DNA of 64,000 bases from Tricholomella constricta (GCA_013368375.1 JAACJP010000022.1:558001-622000); one strand, 5' to 3'; positions 49,041 through 61,683 are shown, counted from the first letter of the stretch. Notes: generated by a model from the letters alone, not told the origin. A program made the numbers and translations.

Positions 49041-49650
49041 GATGCATTACCTGTCCGGGGAGCGGGAGCGGGAGCAGACGCCGAGAGGGGCTACAATAAT
49101 GCATTACTCATGTCGAGGCTCGAACGGTAGGAATGCATTACTTACCAATTAATGCATCACTCCTCTTCGACGAGGCTCTCCGATGATGCATTACCTGTCC
49201 GGGGAGAGGGAGCAGGAGCGGACGTCGAGAGGGGCTATAATAATGCATTACTCATGTCGAGGCTCGAACGGTAGGAATGCATTACTTACCAATTAATGCA
49301 TCACTCCTCTTCGACGAGGCTCTCCGATGATGCATTACCTGTCCGGGGAGAGGGAGCGGGAGCAGACGTCGAGAGGGGCTATAACAATGCATTACTCATG
49401 TCGAGGCTCGAACGGTAGGAATGCATTACTTACCAATTAATGCATCACTCCTCTTCGACGAGGCTCTCCGATGATGCATTACCTGTCCGGGGAGAGGGAG
49501 CGGGAGCAGACGTCGAGAGGGGCTATAATAATGCATTACTCATGTCGAGGCTCGAACGGTAGGAATGCATTACTTACCAATTAATGCATCACTCCTCTTT
49601 GACGAGGCTCTCCGATGATGCATTACCTATCCGGGGAGGAAGAGGGAGCG
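49041..49650. repeat. 144-bp tandem repeat, about 4.2 copies
   Basis: GATGCATTAC followed by CTGTCCGGGG or a close variant recurs at 49041, 49185, 49329, 49473 and 49617, exactly 144 bp apart. Each unit contains four ATGCAT motifs and differs from its neighbours by only a few bases. Confidence 0.95.
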
Positions 49651-49765
49651 GGAGCGGACGTCGAACCGCTGTGTGATGCATTCAAGTTATCGGTGAATGC
49701 GCCTGGGCTCTGCAACGTGCTGTGATGCATTGTCTGATGCATTATCGGTGAATGGCCTGGGCTCT

Positions 49766-49856
49766 GCAACGTGCTGTGATGCATCAGGCCTGGACTGATG
49801 ATGCATTACGGGTGTGGTAGCGGAAGCCTCGCCACAGTCCTAGCGGAAGCCATGCC
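49766..49856 (-). repeat. Right arm of the 91-bp inverted repeat
   Basis: Reverse complement of 37762-37852 with five mismatches in 91 bp. It proves that the two arrays belong to one element or at least one family. Confidence 0.93.
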
Positions 49857-50060
49857 AGTGGATCCCGCTGCGTGATGCATTATTGGTGATCACACCTGGG
49901 GCATATTGCATTATTCAGGAGCACAGGGATTTCGTGGTAGGGGGAACAGATATATCACCATGGTAGGCGACCCACGGTACTTTTATGCATTACTGTTGAT
50001 TGTCATTACTGGGCATGATGCAACACATGTCCACACTCATCACTGCACGATAATGCATCA

Positions 50061-50394
50061 AAGTATCTCTATAGGCTGCTCGACACGCATATATAAGGAG
50101 TCACATTCTATAACCCAAACTCCCCTGCAACTCCCGTTAGACGGTTGCCCTTTAAACAAGAGGAGTTGGATGATTCAATCCAGCTACTGACGAGATTGAA
50201 ATTTGGGGTATAGATATATTTCGCCAGTCAAATCATTGAAAATGTGGGGCCCTTGGAACTGAGTTCTCATAGGCTTGACAAGCCTAGGCAATTGTGAACC
50301 AATGCTACTTCTAATAAATTTATTACAAGAAAATATCTACTGATCCAAGGGAGTGTGGAGTGTTCGTACTAGGTATATAGGGTATATAGAAAGT
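50061..50394. other. Intergenic beside the KDZ right end
   Basis: A plus-strand ATATATAAGG box at about 50089 has no supported gene behind it; nothing else seen. Confidence 0.5.
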
Positions 50395-50903
50395 TCAAAC
50401 GCTGACGTTGATGGGAGTGCAGCCAATGGCGACGACGCCGTTCTTGGATGAATCCGTTAGCATCATGCAATGCGGATGTTCGTATTTTCGCAAGTACTCA
50501 CGAAGTTGTTGTTCTCGCAGCAGACGGTCTGAGTGTTGCAGGAGGTGCCGGCGACGCCGAAAGCGGAGACGGGAATGCAGTTTACTACGCGGAAGGTATC
50601 ATATCCGAGTAAGCAAATATACTCAGCGCAATTCCTAGGGATGACACTCACTGCCAATGGGAACGTTGACATCCTGGATGGGAATGCTGAGACTGCTGAG
50701 CAATGCAGCGACGTTCGCATCGTCCGCCTGTTCGTAGAGCGATCGATGGTAAGTGACAGTGTTGATCTCATGATTGTAAAGGGCCGTACGCTTTGGACGC
50801 TGTTGCAGCACTGCTGGTTACCGGAGCTGCACTGGGAAACGGGAGTGGCAGCCACCAGGAGGGGCAGAGCGATGAGGAGAGCAGCGGAGAGACGAGCGAA
50901 CAT
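50395..50903 (-). CDS. Class I hydrophobin
   Basis: Small secreted surface-active protein that coats hyphae and fruit bodies. The ATG at 50903 gives MFARLSAALLIALPLLVAAT, a signal peptide. The eight hydrophobin cysteines are all there across four exons: QCSSGNQQCCNSVQ (C1-C3), INCIPV (C4), TSCNTQTVCC (C5-C7) and IGCTPI (C8). Introns lie after VQS, after IPIG and after NNNF; splicing uses GTACGG, GTGAGT and GTGAGT donors. TGA is at 50395-50397. Spacing between C3 and C4 is about 30 residues, normal for class I. An in-frame upstream ATG (50957) would put the signal peptide internally, so 50903 is the likely start. A TATAAAAG box lies about 70 nt upstream. The KDZ right end is only about 335 bp beyond its stop. 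Confidence 0.95.
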
Positions 50904-50971
50904 TATGAAGCTGGGAGGTTTAGTAGAACGGTGCGTGTCGTTGAACTGAGTGTCCATCGTCTCTTCGCTGA

Positions 50972-50979
50972 CCTTTTAT
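50972..50979 (-). promoter_or_regulatory. TATA box of the hydrophobin gene
   Basis: TATAAAAG on the minus strand, about 70 nt upstream of the ATG, as in many strongly expressed hydrophobin genes. Confidence 0.55.
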
Positions 50980-52517
50980 ACGTTTTGTCGCCCTGGTTTT
51001 GTAAAGCATTTCTTTAAGCTTGCCATTCACAGCTTAGAGCTTCCCGGTACGTTGGCGTGCAATTAGCGTGTCATGTCAACGTTCTGGAAGCGTTCTGGCA
51101 CCACCTCCTTGCGATTAGGCAAGTAATTCGGAACAGATCACGAAAACATAACGTTAGGTCGCACTAGTCTGCCTTGCTCGCCCCATTTTTCTCTCTATAC
51201 AGCGTAACACAGTGAGTTAAAGACTCACTATGCGATATTCGAGCACCGTTCAGTAGTCTGCTATGCGACTTTCCAGCCAGTGCTTCATAGCAAGAGTCGA
51301 CGTCGCGCAAATATCAGAGCAAACTTAGTGTAAAGGAACCCAATCAGAGAAGCATGTTGGTTCTGTATAACTATTAATAGCCTTTTCGAAGATACCATGG
51401 AACAACTTCCTGAAATTTTGAAGTCCAGATTAGAACGCATGTCGTGATGCGAGGTGGCGCTAGTCATCTAAACTGAAAGCGTGCCAGCGCGGTGGTTAGA
51501 TGGTGGTTGAACTCGTTCGGCTTGGAGAAAATTTGCATTCTATCCAATTGGAGAATGGCTTAGCCTCGGTGATTAGACGAAGAGCTCGATCTGGGTAAGT
51601 CTTTCCTAGTCCTCCTCAAATGCGACAGGCCGGACTAGCTAGGCTGGTAATTGATAGAAATGCTCCAACTCTGATCTTCGAGGCATGTAGTCCTAATCCT
51701 ATACGATGCAATCAGGCTGGAGGTACCTCGCATCGCGAGCCTCATTGATGGAGAAAGCCCCTCAAGAGATTGGTGTGAAGTCCGCTGGGTCGTCCAAAGA
51801 TCGCCAGTATACCTGTCTACAGACGCGGTACTGTTGCAGATATACAGGGAGATTGACTACGTCCGTATTTCCGTTCGCGAACGTGAAGATTGAGCCGAGC
51901 AGTTCTGGTACAAAAACGCATCTGGTGAGAGTTCGCGATCGCCAGGTTCTTCAAATTTAAAGTGGTGGCAGTTCATCGCGCCAACAATTACATCAAAATA
52001 GACTGACCGACATGCTTCCTCAAGGAATACCGCGCCAAGGGCTTTATAAAGTTTCAAGCCGTGGGGTTGCTTCATGGAAGAGATTGCCTGTGCACGAGGA
52101 AAGTCTAAGCGTTTTGGATGGGGCTATATTTTCTCACAGTCACAAATACTTTCCCACGGTCATTAAGTATAGCTCGAAAAACTGTATTTCTGGCCCTTCC
52201 GTACCTACTTCTGCCTCAGAATGCTGTCGCCTTGTTTAAATTTCTGGCATCCCTATCTCCACCCTCTAACCTCGGATACTAAAATATATGAGATTCTTGT
52301 GGTACTCACTCTTGTTCTGAGTGGTTCACCCGAGAATTCTCCCACCCGACGACACATTGTGGAAGTGCTGATTCAGACAGCTGACTGATCTCGCAGCGGT
52401 GAGATAAATACTTGGATAAACATCGAAGTGAGCCAATCCATGTTCCATAACTTAAACAGAGTGCCGATAATCTATCTGCAAGCCAGCTTTATCCTTTCAG
52501 CACTCTTCCAAGTTACT
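50980..52517. other. Intergenic, no gene seen
   Basis: Short frames only; this holds the upstream regions of the divergent hydrophobin and flavoprotein genes. Confidence 0.55.
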
Positions 52518-54583
52518 ATGGCGCTCAACGGATGGCACCGCGGCGAACAGCTCGTTCATAAGAAACTTGGACATGAGGACGACTACAACGTCATGTCGCT
52601 TTATCAGAGTATCGAGGGCGATCTTTCAGGCGATGACGCAGTGTTCCACACGACGAGGCTGCCGTTCATACCTGTGGCGACCCTAGATAAGTCTGGTCGT
52701 CCCTGGGGTTCGATTTTTGCGGGGAGCGAGGGAAAACCCGGGTTTGTGCGGAATTCCCGGTACAGCATTTTGTCGGTGGATGCCAAGGTTTGGCCTGGGG
52801 AGCCGCTGATTGAGAATGCGAAGGAGTTTCGAGGTGACGGGTCGATGCTTGTGGCGGGTATTGGGATTGAGTTTCCGACGCGCAGGAGGAACAAGTTTGC
52901 TGGGAACGTGAAGAAGTTGGAGAAAGACGGCGACGTCTTTCATATGGATCTTTTTGTGAACGAAGCGTTAGGGTGCGTTGTTCATGGTCTCATTACGCCT
53001 CTTTATGATGTCTGAGCTTCAAATTAGGAACTGTCCAAAGTATATAAACCTTCGGGACCTAATTCCTCACCCCAACACTTCTCCGAAAGTGGTTCACAAT
53101 GTGCAAAACTTGGATACAAGCGAACGCCTCCCGGACGACGTTATCTCCTTTATCAAAGAATCCGACACAGTATTTCTAGGCACTACTTACAAGGCCAGAG
53201 ACGATGAAGCGGCGCGTTATCCGTCTCATCTTGGCATGAATCAACGAGGAGGACGGAAGGGTTTCATTCGTGTCATGCCTTCCGATGGGAGAACCGTCGT
53301 TCTGCCTGACTTTTCAGGTTTGTGCAGTCGCTGGTATCCTTGATTTTCTGACTGACGAGTTCTCCAAAGGAAATCGCTTTATGACTTCGCTTGGGAATAT
53401 TGAGGCCACGCCACTGGCTTCCCTCACATTCGTCTCTTTCACCACTGGCGACATCCTCTACCTCACAGGAAAGGCAACGAACCTCTTCAATTTCGACGCC
53501 CAGCTGATAATGCCATTGCAAAACGGGCTCACGGCTGTGTATGTCACCGGCTACGTTTACGTCTCAGACGCCCTCCCGGTGCGCCAGCGACCTAACACCA
53601 CCGCCAAGACCAGCCCCTACAGCCCACCCATCCGCCTCCTCGCCGAAGAGGAAACCAAGTCCACCCTATTCACCTTATCCACACACTCCAAAGCCATTAC
53701 CGCACTTCTCACGCGTATCGTCCTTCACAGCCCCACCATCGCCACCTTCACCTGGGACGCCTCCGCGCAACTCCCCGTCGTACCTGGGCAGGCCGCCATC
53801 CTGGACTTCTCTCCCCTCCTCGGAGCGCGCAGGTACCAGCACATGGCTCCAATGAAGCCGACCTCCGTCAACGACGACTACATACGCACCTGGACCGTCT
53901 CCTCGAACTCCTCCACGGCCACGCATACATCATTCTCGCTTACGATGCGCGAGAAGCAAGGCGGAGCCGTGACAGGCGCCCTGTTCTCCGTTGTGCGCAA
54001 GCTGGCGCAGGCGAAGCCGGAGCTGCTCAGCGACGCGCGGCCGCTTGGCTTGAAAGTTGGTGTGGTGGGCGTGACCGGGGAATTCACCCTGCCTGCGCCC
54101 CCTGAGGCGGACGTAGCGGACGACGAGCTCGGGATTGTTGTGCCACATGCGGTGGGGGGCCGAGCGCATCCTGCGATCCGGCTGTTGTGGGTTGCGGGTG
54201 GGATTGGGGTGACGCCTTTCTTGGCGATGCTTCGTGGATTGGAAGGCTCGGACTATGATATCAGGCTTGTGCTATCCACGCGCGAGCCGGAGGTACTGGT
54301 TCCTCTGTTGGAGGATGCGCTTCGTGGGCGGAAAGAAAAACCTCGTCTTGTGATCGACCTGTTCTCGGGAAAGCCAAATCCGGACCTTGTTCTTGAGGGC
54401 GCTGAGTTAAGAAGGCATACGGGTCGTGTCACGAAGGCGGTGTTTGAGTATGGAGGAGACCAAGCTAAGATGAGGGAGGTTTATGTCTGCGGGCCTGAAA
54501 CGTTTGAGAAGTCGGTCATGGCTGCGTTGGAGGATTTGGGTGTTGAAAAAGGGAAAATTAAAAGAGAGGGATTCGAATACTGA
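52518..54583 (+). CDS. PNPOx-like FMN-binding / ferredoxin-reductase-type flavoprotein
   Basis: Two-module oxidoreductase. The ATG at 52518 gives MALNGWHRGEQLVHKKLG. The N-terminal half is a pyridoxamine-5'-phosphate-oxidase-like split barrel: FIPVATLDKSGRPWGSIF, then after the first intron SDTVFLGTTYKARD, FIRVMPSDGRTVVLPDFSG, NRFMTSLGNIEATPLASLTF. The C-terminal half is an FNR-type FAD/NAD(P) module: PVVPGQAAILDFS, YIRTWTVSS (the FAD-binding RxYS/T-like motif as RTWTVSS), LLWVAGGIGVTPFLAMLRGL (pyridine-nucleotide site) and EVYVCGPETFEKSV near the end. Introns are at about 52973-53029 and 53317-53367, both in frame. TGA at 54581-54583. Related fungal proteins are uncharacterised oxidoreductases; substrate unknown. 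No iron-sulphur cysteine cluster is seen. Confidence 0.88.
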
Positions 54584-54705
54584 AGCTATCGATCTGGGGG
54601 GCTGTAAATAATGTATAGTAATACTCTGTTAGCTGTTGTCTTTGTAGATACATGAGAGTCGAGGTCATCATGGTGTTTCCGCCGCGTTCGCTCACATGTT
54701 TGTGA

Positions 54706-55782
<1,077 letters not shown>

Positions 55783-55977
55783 GATCTAGAGGAAGGACTA
55801 TAAGAATAGACAAAAGAATTACGTGTATCAGAGATTTTTATTGGGTGCTGAGATTGTCTTCGGCATACCAGCAAACCTGAAAGAACCCGTTATAACTAGT
55901 GAACGTGTTCCATTGAACAGAGCAGCAACCCGGTAACTTGCTGTCTTGCTCGCAAACATTGTTATGTACTTGGACAA

Positions 55978-56816
55978 TCAAGTGATTATCTTGAAGCTTT
56001 CGAAGCGCTGTAGGTAAGCCTCCCATCTCCCCTCGCTCCATGCATTAATATCAGTCCACTCGGGGCTTACTTCGCCCAGAATTTGCCGAAAGAAAAGCAA
56101 GAAGGAGGCGACGACGATATCAGCAAAGGCGATGTTCGCGCCGAGCAGATACGGGCCACCCTCCGTGTTCGCTTTCTTGAACCACGTATCGATCGCGTCA
56201 AACCCCACCTTCACCTTGGCCCATTCCTCCTCGCGCTTCTGCCCAGTGGGGACGATATCCTCCAGCTTCTTCCCAAACCATGCCTCCCTTGTTTTTCTAT
56301 AAAATTCTTGGCTCCTGGGACTCAGATAAGGATAACCGAGCGGCAAAATGAATTGCCACATGGAGCCAAGTTTGGACATGAAGGCGTCGATGAAGGCGAG
56401 CTGTAAAGCACGAGTTCCAGGGGGGAAGAGCTTTGGAGTGTCGGGGTACGTGTCGTCCAAGTACTCTGTGATGAGTGCTGATTCTGCGAGTATTGTGCCG
56501 GTGGAGGGGTCATGGATGGCGGGGAGTGTGTAATACGGGCCCCATGACGCATTCAGATTACCAGTGGGCAAGGCGCCGATCTCCTTACAGACGGCTTCAA
56601 TATCTGGATATTCGACCCATACTGTTTGGTAAGGAATCCCTTTGTAATTCAAGCACATTCTTTCGAAGGGAGGAAGATCAGTGATCGGAGTAGACGCTAT
56701 AAGGAACAAATACTGTTTTGAATTCACCTTGTCTTTAAAGTATTTGGCGACGATCCCTTGCCGAGGATGGCAGGGGCGACTGTGATGTCGTAGAACTTGA
56801 TAGTAGAGTTCGACAT
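55978..56816 (-). CDS. Glutathione S-transferase, second copy
   Basis: Paralogue of the GST at 35449. Exon 1 starts MSNSTIKFYDITVAPAILG and ends in the Arg codon after PNTLKT. The intron is about 64 nt, and exon 2 begins MCLNYKGIPYQTVWVEYPD. The GSH-binding signature is YYTLPAIHDPSTGT...AESALITEYLDD. The C-terminal helical domain has KLGSMWQFILP, GPYLLGANIAFADIVVASF and ends RFESFKIIT with TGA at 55978-55980. Compared with the first GST, the start region has the shorter SPNTLKTR rather than SPNTWKTR. Intact; exact substrate unknown. A longer upstream frame exists but would skip the splice and lose the normal N-terminus. Confidence 0.92.
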
Positions 56817-56865
56817 GCTGATCAAGTATAATGCCGGGATTCATCTTCCTTTCGTTCGACAATCA

Positions 56866-56873
56866 ATATATAC
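56866..56873 (-). promoter_or_regulatory. Candidate TATA box of the second GST gene
   Basis: TATATATT on the minus strand about 50 nt upstream of the ATG at 56816. Confidence 0.4.
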
Positions 56874-59294
56874 TCCCAGACTAGCCCTCGTGTATACTGA
56901 GCCGGCGCTGTCAGATACATTTAGCTGTTGTCCTTGATCATCGGAACTAGGAACGCATAACTTAACTGCTATCGCAAGCTTTTGTTCAAATCATGTTCAC
57001 AGCCCCCTGTAAATCTATGTACTTATCTGGATTTAGCTTGGTCAAATAACAGATGCTGATAGTTCGGAACTGCCTAGTTTGGCGGAGAAAAACCAGATTC
57101 CTGGCCCTCGCTACGTTATAGCTATAGATGTTCTCGAGCGCTGGGAGTTGTTGTTGTCGAAAGAAAAACGCTCATTTCTGATATCTGCAAATTGACGACG
57201 AACGTGAGCAAGTTCCCTGTATTGTCATTTCCGTTGCTGCCATCCTCGCCACTCGACAATAGCTTCCTCCCCGAAAGCCGAAGTTGGGAAATTCCAGCGT
57301 GGTCATAACGATAGTCAGAGCATGAGGGAATTCCAGCACAAGACATGCATGGTTCGTTGAGTCCATCAGAAAGTAAGTCCATTAGAAAGTAAGCTCTTCA
57401 GCGAGAGAAGCTGATGAAAAAATGTCGCTGAAGAGCTTTATACATTCCGTAAGCCGAAAAGCTCAGAAGTTCTGAGAAAAAGGCGCGGTCAAGGTTTATT
57501 GACAGATTACTCCGGAGGTTGTGTTCTCCTAAAGCCAAGTGTCTCCATGAGGCGAGAAGTTCCCAGGACCGTGGCGCAGAGTCAACTCGTGAAGGGGGGG
57601 AAAGAGGTATCGCCGGTGCCTAGGACTGTATAAAGACATTCGACAAGACTCTCGAGGGAGCGGCTTGTGCGGTATTAGCGAGATGACTATTTTTACTCGA
57701 ATGGTTTCTCTTTAATCGCCCTAGCCCGGGCTGTGGCCTTGAATCCTCTCCTGCCACTGGTATCCGCTATCATTTTTGGCATGCACAGGTTCAAGAATTC
57801 GGAGGATTTAGTGAGCACAAAGCCTAGCAGCGTACCAGAAGAAAGGCAGCGCATAGACGAGCAATCGGTCTCAAGGAAAAGAATTTGGTAGTCAAGGATA
57901 ATTCCTATGAGCCACAGTGTACATGCCAGTCCGAACGGTGATGAGTTGGTGATGAGGGTAATAAACAGCTGAGCCAGCTGCTTCTCAATCAAATAACGCC
58001 AACCAAGGTATCACCGCCACCGATACAACCCCAGCACTTACCCTTACTTACCACAGTGAGTGATTTTAGAATTCCAAAAGGCGACGATCACTGTGCGACG
58101 TTTACATTTCTCAAATGTGGGCAGATATAGCGACAGTCACGGATTTTTTATTTAAGGGGTACCATTCTGGCTCCGGCTCTTTTAATCGCTACTAATTTTG
58201 TTATTTTGAGCAAAGGCGTCCATTGCGTAAGTTGTAAGTCAATATTGTCGCGACCTTATTTACGCCCAGATATAATAGGACGTGGCATCAATTCAAGCCA
58301 TCGGCGGTGGCCCCGCCTTGTTTACTTCCAGCAGAGATGATCCAGCCGTGATGCGTAACGGAGGCAAATTTGTGATAACTATCATCAAATGATCAAGTTC
58401 CTGTCTTTTCGGAGGGCCATATCACACTCCATGTTCTCTGTGCCATCAAGCTCTTCATTCGCTACACAAATTTAGGTCAAGATTGTTTCAGTTCAAGATG
58501 GAATACCCTTCTCTTCCAGAAAATCCAAAGACAAACATCTTCATCCTTGTCTTCAGAGTATCAACAGGCAAATATCTTCGTTTAATGTGCATCGCGCTGA
58601 TGTTTAGTACCACATGTCTCTTCAGACAATAGGCCACCCCTCGGCCTCATCAACCCGCTTGATCTTTTATTTCCACTAGGCAGTGTATCCGACGATGGAG
58701 TCGTGTAACGGCAGGATGAAGAATCATGATTATCACACGAGTGTATATCAATTACGTCCCTGAGCAATGATTAAACCGCGTGTTGACCTCACGTCAATGT
58801 CTTGTTCTTGGACAGCGCTCTGTCAATGTATATGTAGAATTTCCTCACCCAGGACCGTTCAGTGAAAGAAGTCGTTGAAGTTTTTCCGGCCTTGTTCCCC
58901 CGAGAACGATGGTGAAAACTAAAAACACGATGGGCTTTTTTGAGTAGAATGCGACAAATGCGCCCGAGTCCCTGGACCGGCATTGATGTAGACCTTAAAA
59001 TGTAAATACTTTCTTTCCCTTCTACGCTGATATCTGAAAATTACATACTGATGATGGATAGGGAGTAAATAAGTTGGCGTCACGATTTCTCAGTGCAGTG
59101 ACATTCGGTCAGCGTTTCGGCGAGGAAACGCGTATTCGGGAGTCGGAGTTACGCGTTGAGCCTGGAGCTTGGCTCCCCCTTCTTCTCTTCCATCACCCAT
59201 GCGGTCCCCCTCGGCCCGAAGGCGATATGGGCGTGAGCTCCTCTGAACGTGTTGAGCCCTCGCCTGGCCCCCAGGTTCCCTTCGTTCGACGACA
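56874..59294. other. Long intergenic region, one hydrophobic ORF fragment
   Basis: No complete gene supported. The minus-strand frame 57693-57992 encodes a hydrophobic, protein-like stretch (GLACTLWLIGIILDYQILFLE) that could be one exon of a membrane protein, but it has no ATG, no clear splice partners and no known family. Confidence 0.45.
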
Positions 59295-61683
59295 ATGAAC
59301 TCGCTGTTTAAAGCATGGGGGCAGCACGGTCACCGCCAAATTTATCTTCACTCTGGGCGGCATCTCCTTACACCACGGAGCTTACTTGTACACTCTGGGA
59401 TCGCACGACGTCTGCATTCCTCGCCTTCCTTGGGAGAACACGATGTTCAATCTCGGGCGGGCGCAAACAACACCTCTGGAATATCCTCTTCTCATATTCT
59501 CTTACTAGCGACCTCAATTCTCAGTGGAATAGTTGGTTTCGCCGTCGCAAGTGGTTTGGAGAGCTCAACGTCCGTGAAAGGCGGAAGCTCTCAGGATCAA
59601 CAGTTCGGAACTCCGGGCGACTTTAAGCAGGCTATAGAGGAGCTCAGGCAGGCATTTCCGAGCTCAGATGCTGTGTCGACTGATCCTGAAGACCTTCGTA
59701 CACATGGGTTCTCGGATTATGACTATCGGCCAGGTAAATATTGCTCGAGTTCTGTATTTGGATGACTGGGATGTAAAACGTGAACCAGGACGTCTGCACA
59801 GCGTCGTCTTCTACCCCGCTTCCACGGAGGACGTCGTTCGCATGGTCAAGATTGCCACCAAGTACAAGATGCCCGTCATCCCTTATTCTGGTGCCACGAG
59901 CTTAGAAGGACATATACGCAGCGTAAAAATATTATAGCGCTTTTTGTGCAGCTAGGCCACTGACGAATCTCATCAGCACGCCGTAGGAGGTATTTGCGTG
60001 GATATATCAGGCATGGACCGAATTTTGGAGATACACGGTATGGCACCCTGGGATTTGCGTCTACCAAGGATTTAAACCGACGGTTCTAGAGGCCGACTCG
60101 GATCTGGTTTGCCAACCGGGAGCGAAATGGATGGATATCAACGCAACTTTGAAAGAAAAAGGCAGGATAATCTAACCGTTGTGTACATTCCTTAGTGACC
60201 TTGCCACCTTATTAGGTATACCTTTGTTCTTTCCGGTACGTCGCCAGTTCCATTTCCCTTCATTCAGGGATAATCGATCACGAGATAGCTCGATCCCGCA
60301 CCTGGTGCCACCATCGGCGGCATGCTAAGCACGGGTTGTTCTGGAAGTACGTCATCTGTGCATCGCGTTGCACAATGTTTATAACCTTGCTGCCAGCAAA
60401 TGCAGTGCGCTATGGGACGGCCAAGGCTGAATGGTTCCTCAATGCAGTAGGCTCCTAAGGAACCTCATATGTGTTCGAGCCCTGATTTTTGCAGACGGTC
60501 GTCCTTCCGTCTGGAGAAGTGATCAAGACTCGTCGGAGGTCGAGGAAGTCGTCTGCAGGATTTGATACCACGAAGCTTTTCATCGGGGCTGAAGGGACTC
60601 TTGGAATTGTAACGGAAGGTTAGTCGCGTGCTCGCCTTGGAATGGAATAATTATTGAAGCAGCCCAGTGACGATTCGTCTGGCACCTCTTCTCCCTACCA
60701 CGGTCGCCGTCGTCCAATTCCCGGATCTTCGCAAGGCCACAGAAGCTGTGATTGAAGTTATGAACCAGGGAGTCGGTATCCGTAAGTCTTCGATCAGAAC
60801 ACGCTCTCATATCACTCCTTTAACCACAACCGCCCTTCAAGAATGCGTAGAGGCAGTAGACGACGTTTTCATGGCCGCCACCAACAAGTTCGGCATGTCG
60901 GCGCGGAAATGGCCCGAAAAGGACAGCCTCTTTCTCAAGTTCCAGGGTCCCACGCAGGCATCAATACAAGAGACGGCCAAGATTGTTAAAAAGATCGTCG
61001 AGAAGCACGGCGCGACTGGGTTCGAGCTCGCGCGGAATGCGAAGGAGGCCGACGACCTCTGGGCCGATCGCAAGAACGCAAACTACTCGGGGATGGCGCT
61101 GCTCGAGGGCGCCAAGGGGTGGGGCACGGACGTCTGGTGAGTTATTCACATCTAGAGAGTGTGAGAGTGGATTCTGACGGTTCCGCGCTGTTGAATAGCG
61201 TGCCGGTCTCGAAATTACCGGAGCTCGTTTACGAGACGAAGAAGGATCTCGCGCAAATTGGCATTACCTCGACAATTGTAGGACACGTCGGCGATGGGAA
61301 TTTCCATGCGCTGCTATTGTTCCGCAACGAGAAGGAGTATAGAATAGCCAAGGAAGCGGTGCATCGCATGGTTCATCGGGCAATCGCCCTTGATGGTACA
61401 TGTGAGCACTCCTGAGTCAGTTGTATTATGAGCCAAGAGCTGAATATCGTAGGCACCGGAGAACACGGCGTTGGCGTCGGCAAGAAGAAATATCTCGTTG
61501 AAGAACTAGGTGCAGGCACTGTGGAGCTTATGAAGACCATAAAGCGCGCGATCGATCCTCTTGGGCTTTTCAATCCTGGAAAGGTCACAAATGATTTCAG
61601 CCCTGAGGCGAACAATGCGCTAATATCCAATGTTGTAGCTGTATCCAGACGACGACGAAACGGATAACAAGCCGGGCGTTTAA
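59295..61683 (+). CDS. Mitochondrial D-lactate dehydrogenase (cytochrome), FAD-linked
   Basis: Oxidises D-lactate to pyruvate and passes electrons to cytochrome c. The ATG at 59295 gives [18 protein letters not shown], an Arg/Ser-rich mitochondrial presequence, followed by a membrane segment ([20 protein letters not shown]). FAD-binding PCMH motifs are [49 protein letters not shown] and [13 protein letters not shown]. The C-terminal cap carries [28 protein letters not shown] and GTGEHGVG. The last intron (GTCACA...TTGTAG) joins FNPGK to LYPDDDE; the stop TAA is at 61681-61683. About eleven introns join in frame; one (after LKEKG, about 60163-60217) appears to use a GC donor. Intact. Confidence 0.95.

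Larger units (their letters stand above)
37121..50060 (+). mobile_element. Large KDZ-class DNA transposon with motif-array ends and cargo genes
   Basis: The two outermost copies of the motif, TGATGCATTATC at 37121 and its inverse GATAATGCATCA ending at 50060, form a 12-bp inverted terminus. Inside are dense TRATGCATYA arrays, a 91-bp inverted repeat (37762-37852 against 49766-49856), an apparently intact KDZ transposase and three other genes. KDZ (Kyakuja-Dileera-Zisupton) elements are a known fungal/animal superfamily. No target duplication could be seen at these ends, so the termini may be off by some tens of bases. Confidence 0.8.
48650..50060. repeat. Right subterminal array of TRATGCATYA palindromes
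   Basis: About 32 copies of ATGCAT in 1.4 kb (hand count). Besides the tandem block, a roughly 40-bp unit (GTGAATG..CCTGGGCTCTGCAACG) is repeated directly near 49692 and 49749. No gene lies in this stretch. Confidence 0.93.

Noticed and set aside
49041..49650. Regular repeats resembling a CRISPR array
   Set aside because: Direct tandem units of 144 bp without unique spacers, inside a eukaryotic transposon.
37113..50068. Target-site duplication flanking the KDZ element
   Set aside because: The 8 bases outside the outermost motifs (TGGGGCTA left, AAGTATCT right) do not match, so no duplication is claimed.
53675..54169. Minus-strand frames opposite the flavoprotein gene
   Set aside because: Gly/Arg-rich shadows of GC-rich codons.
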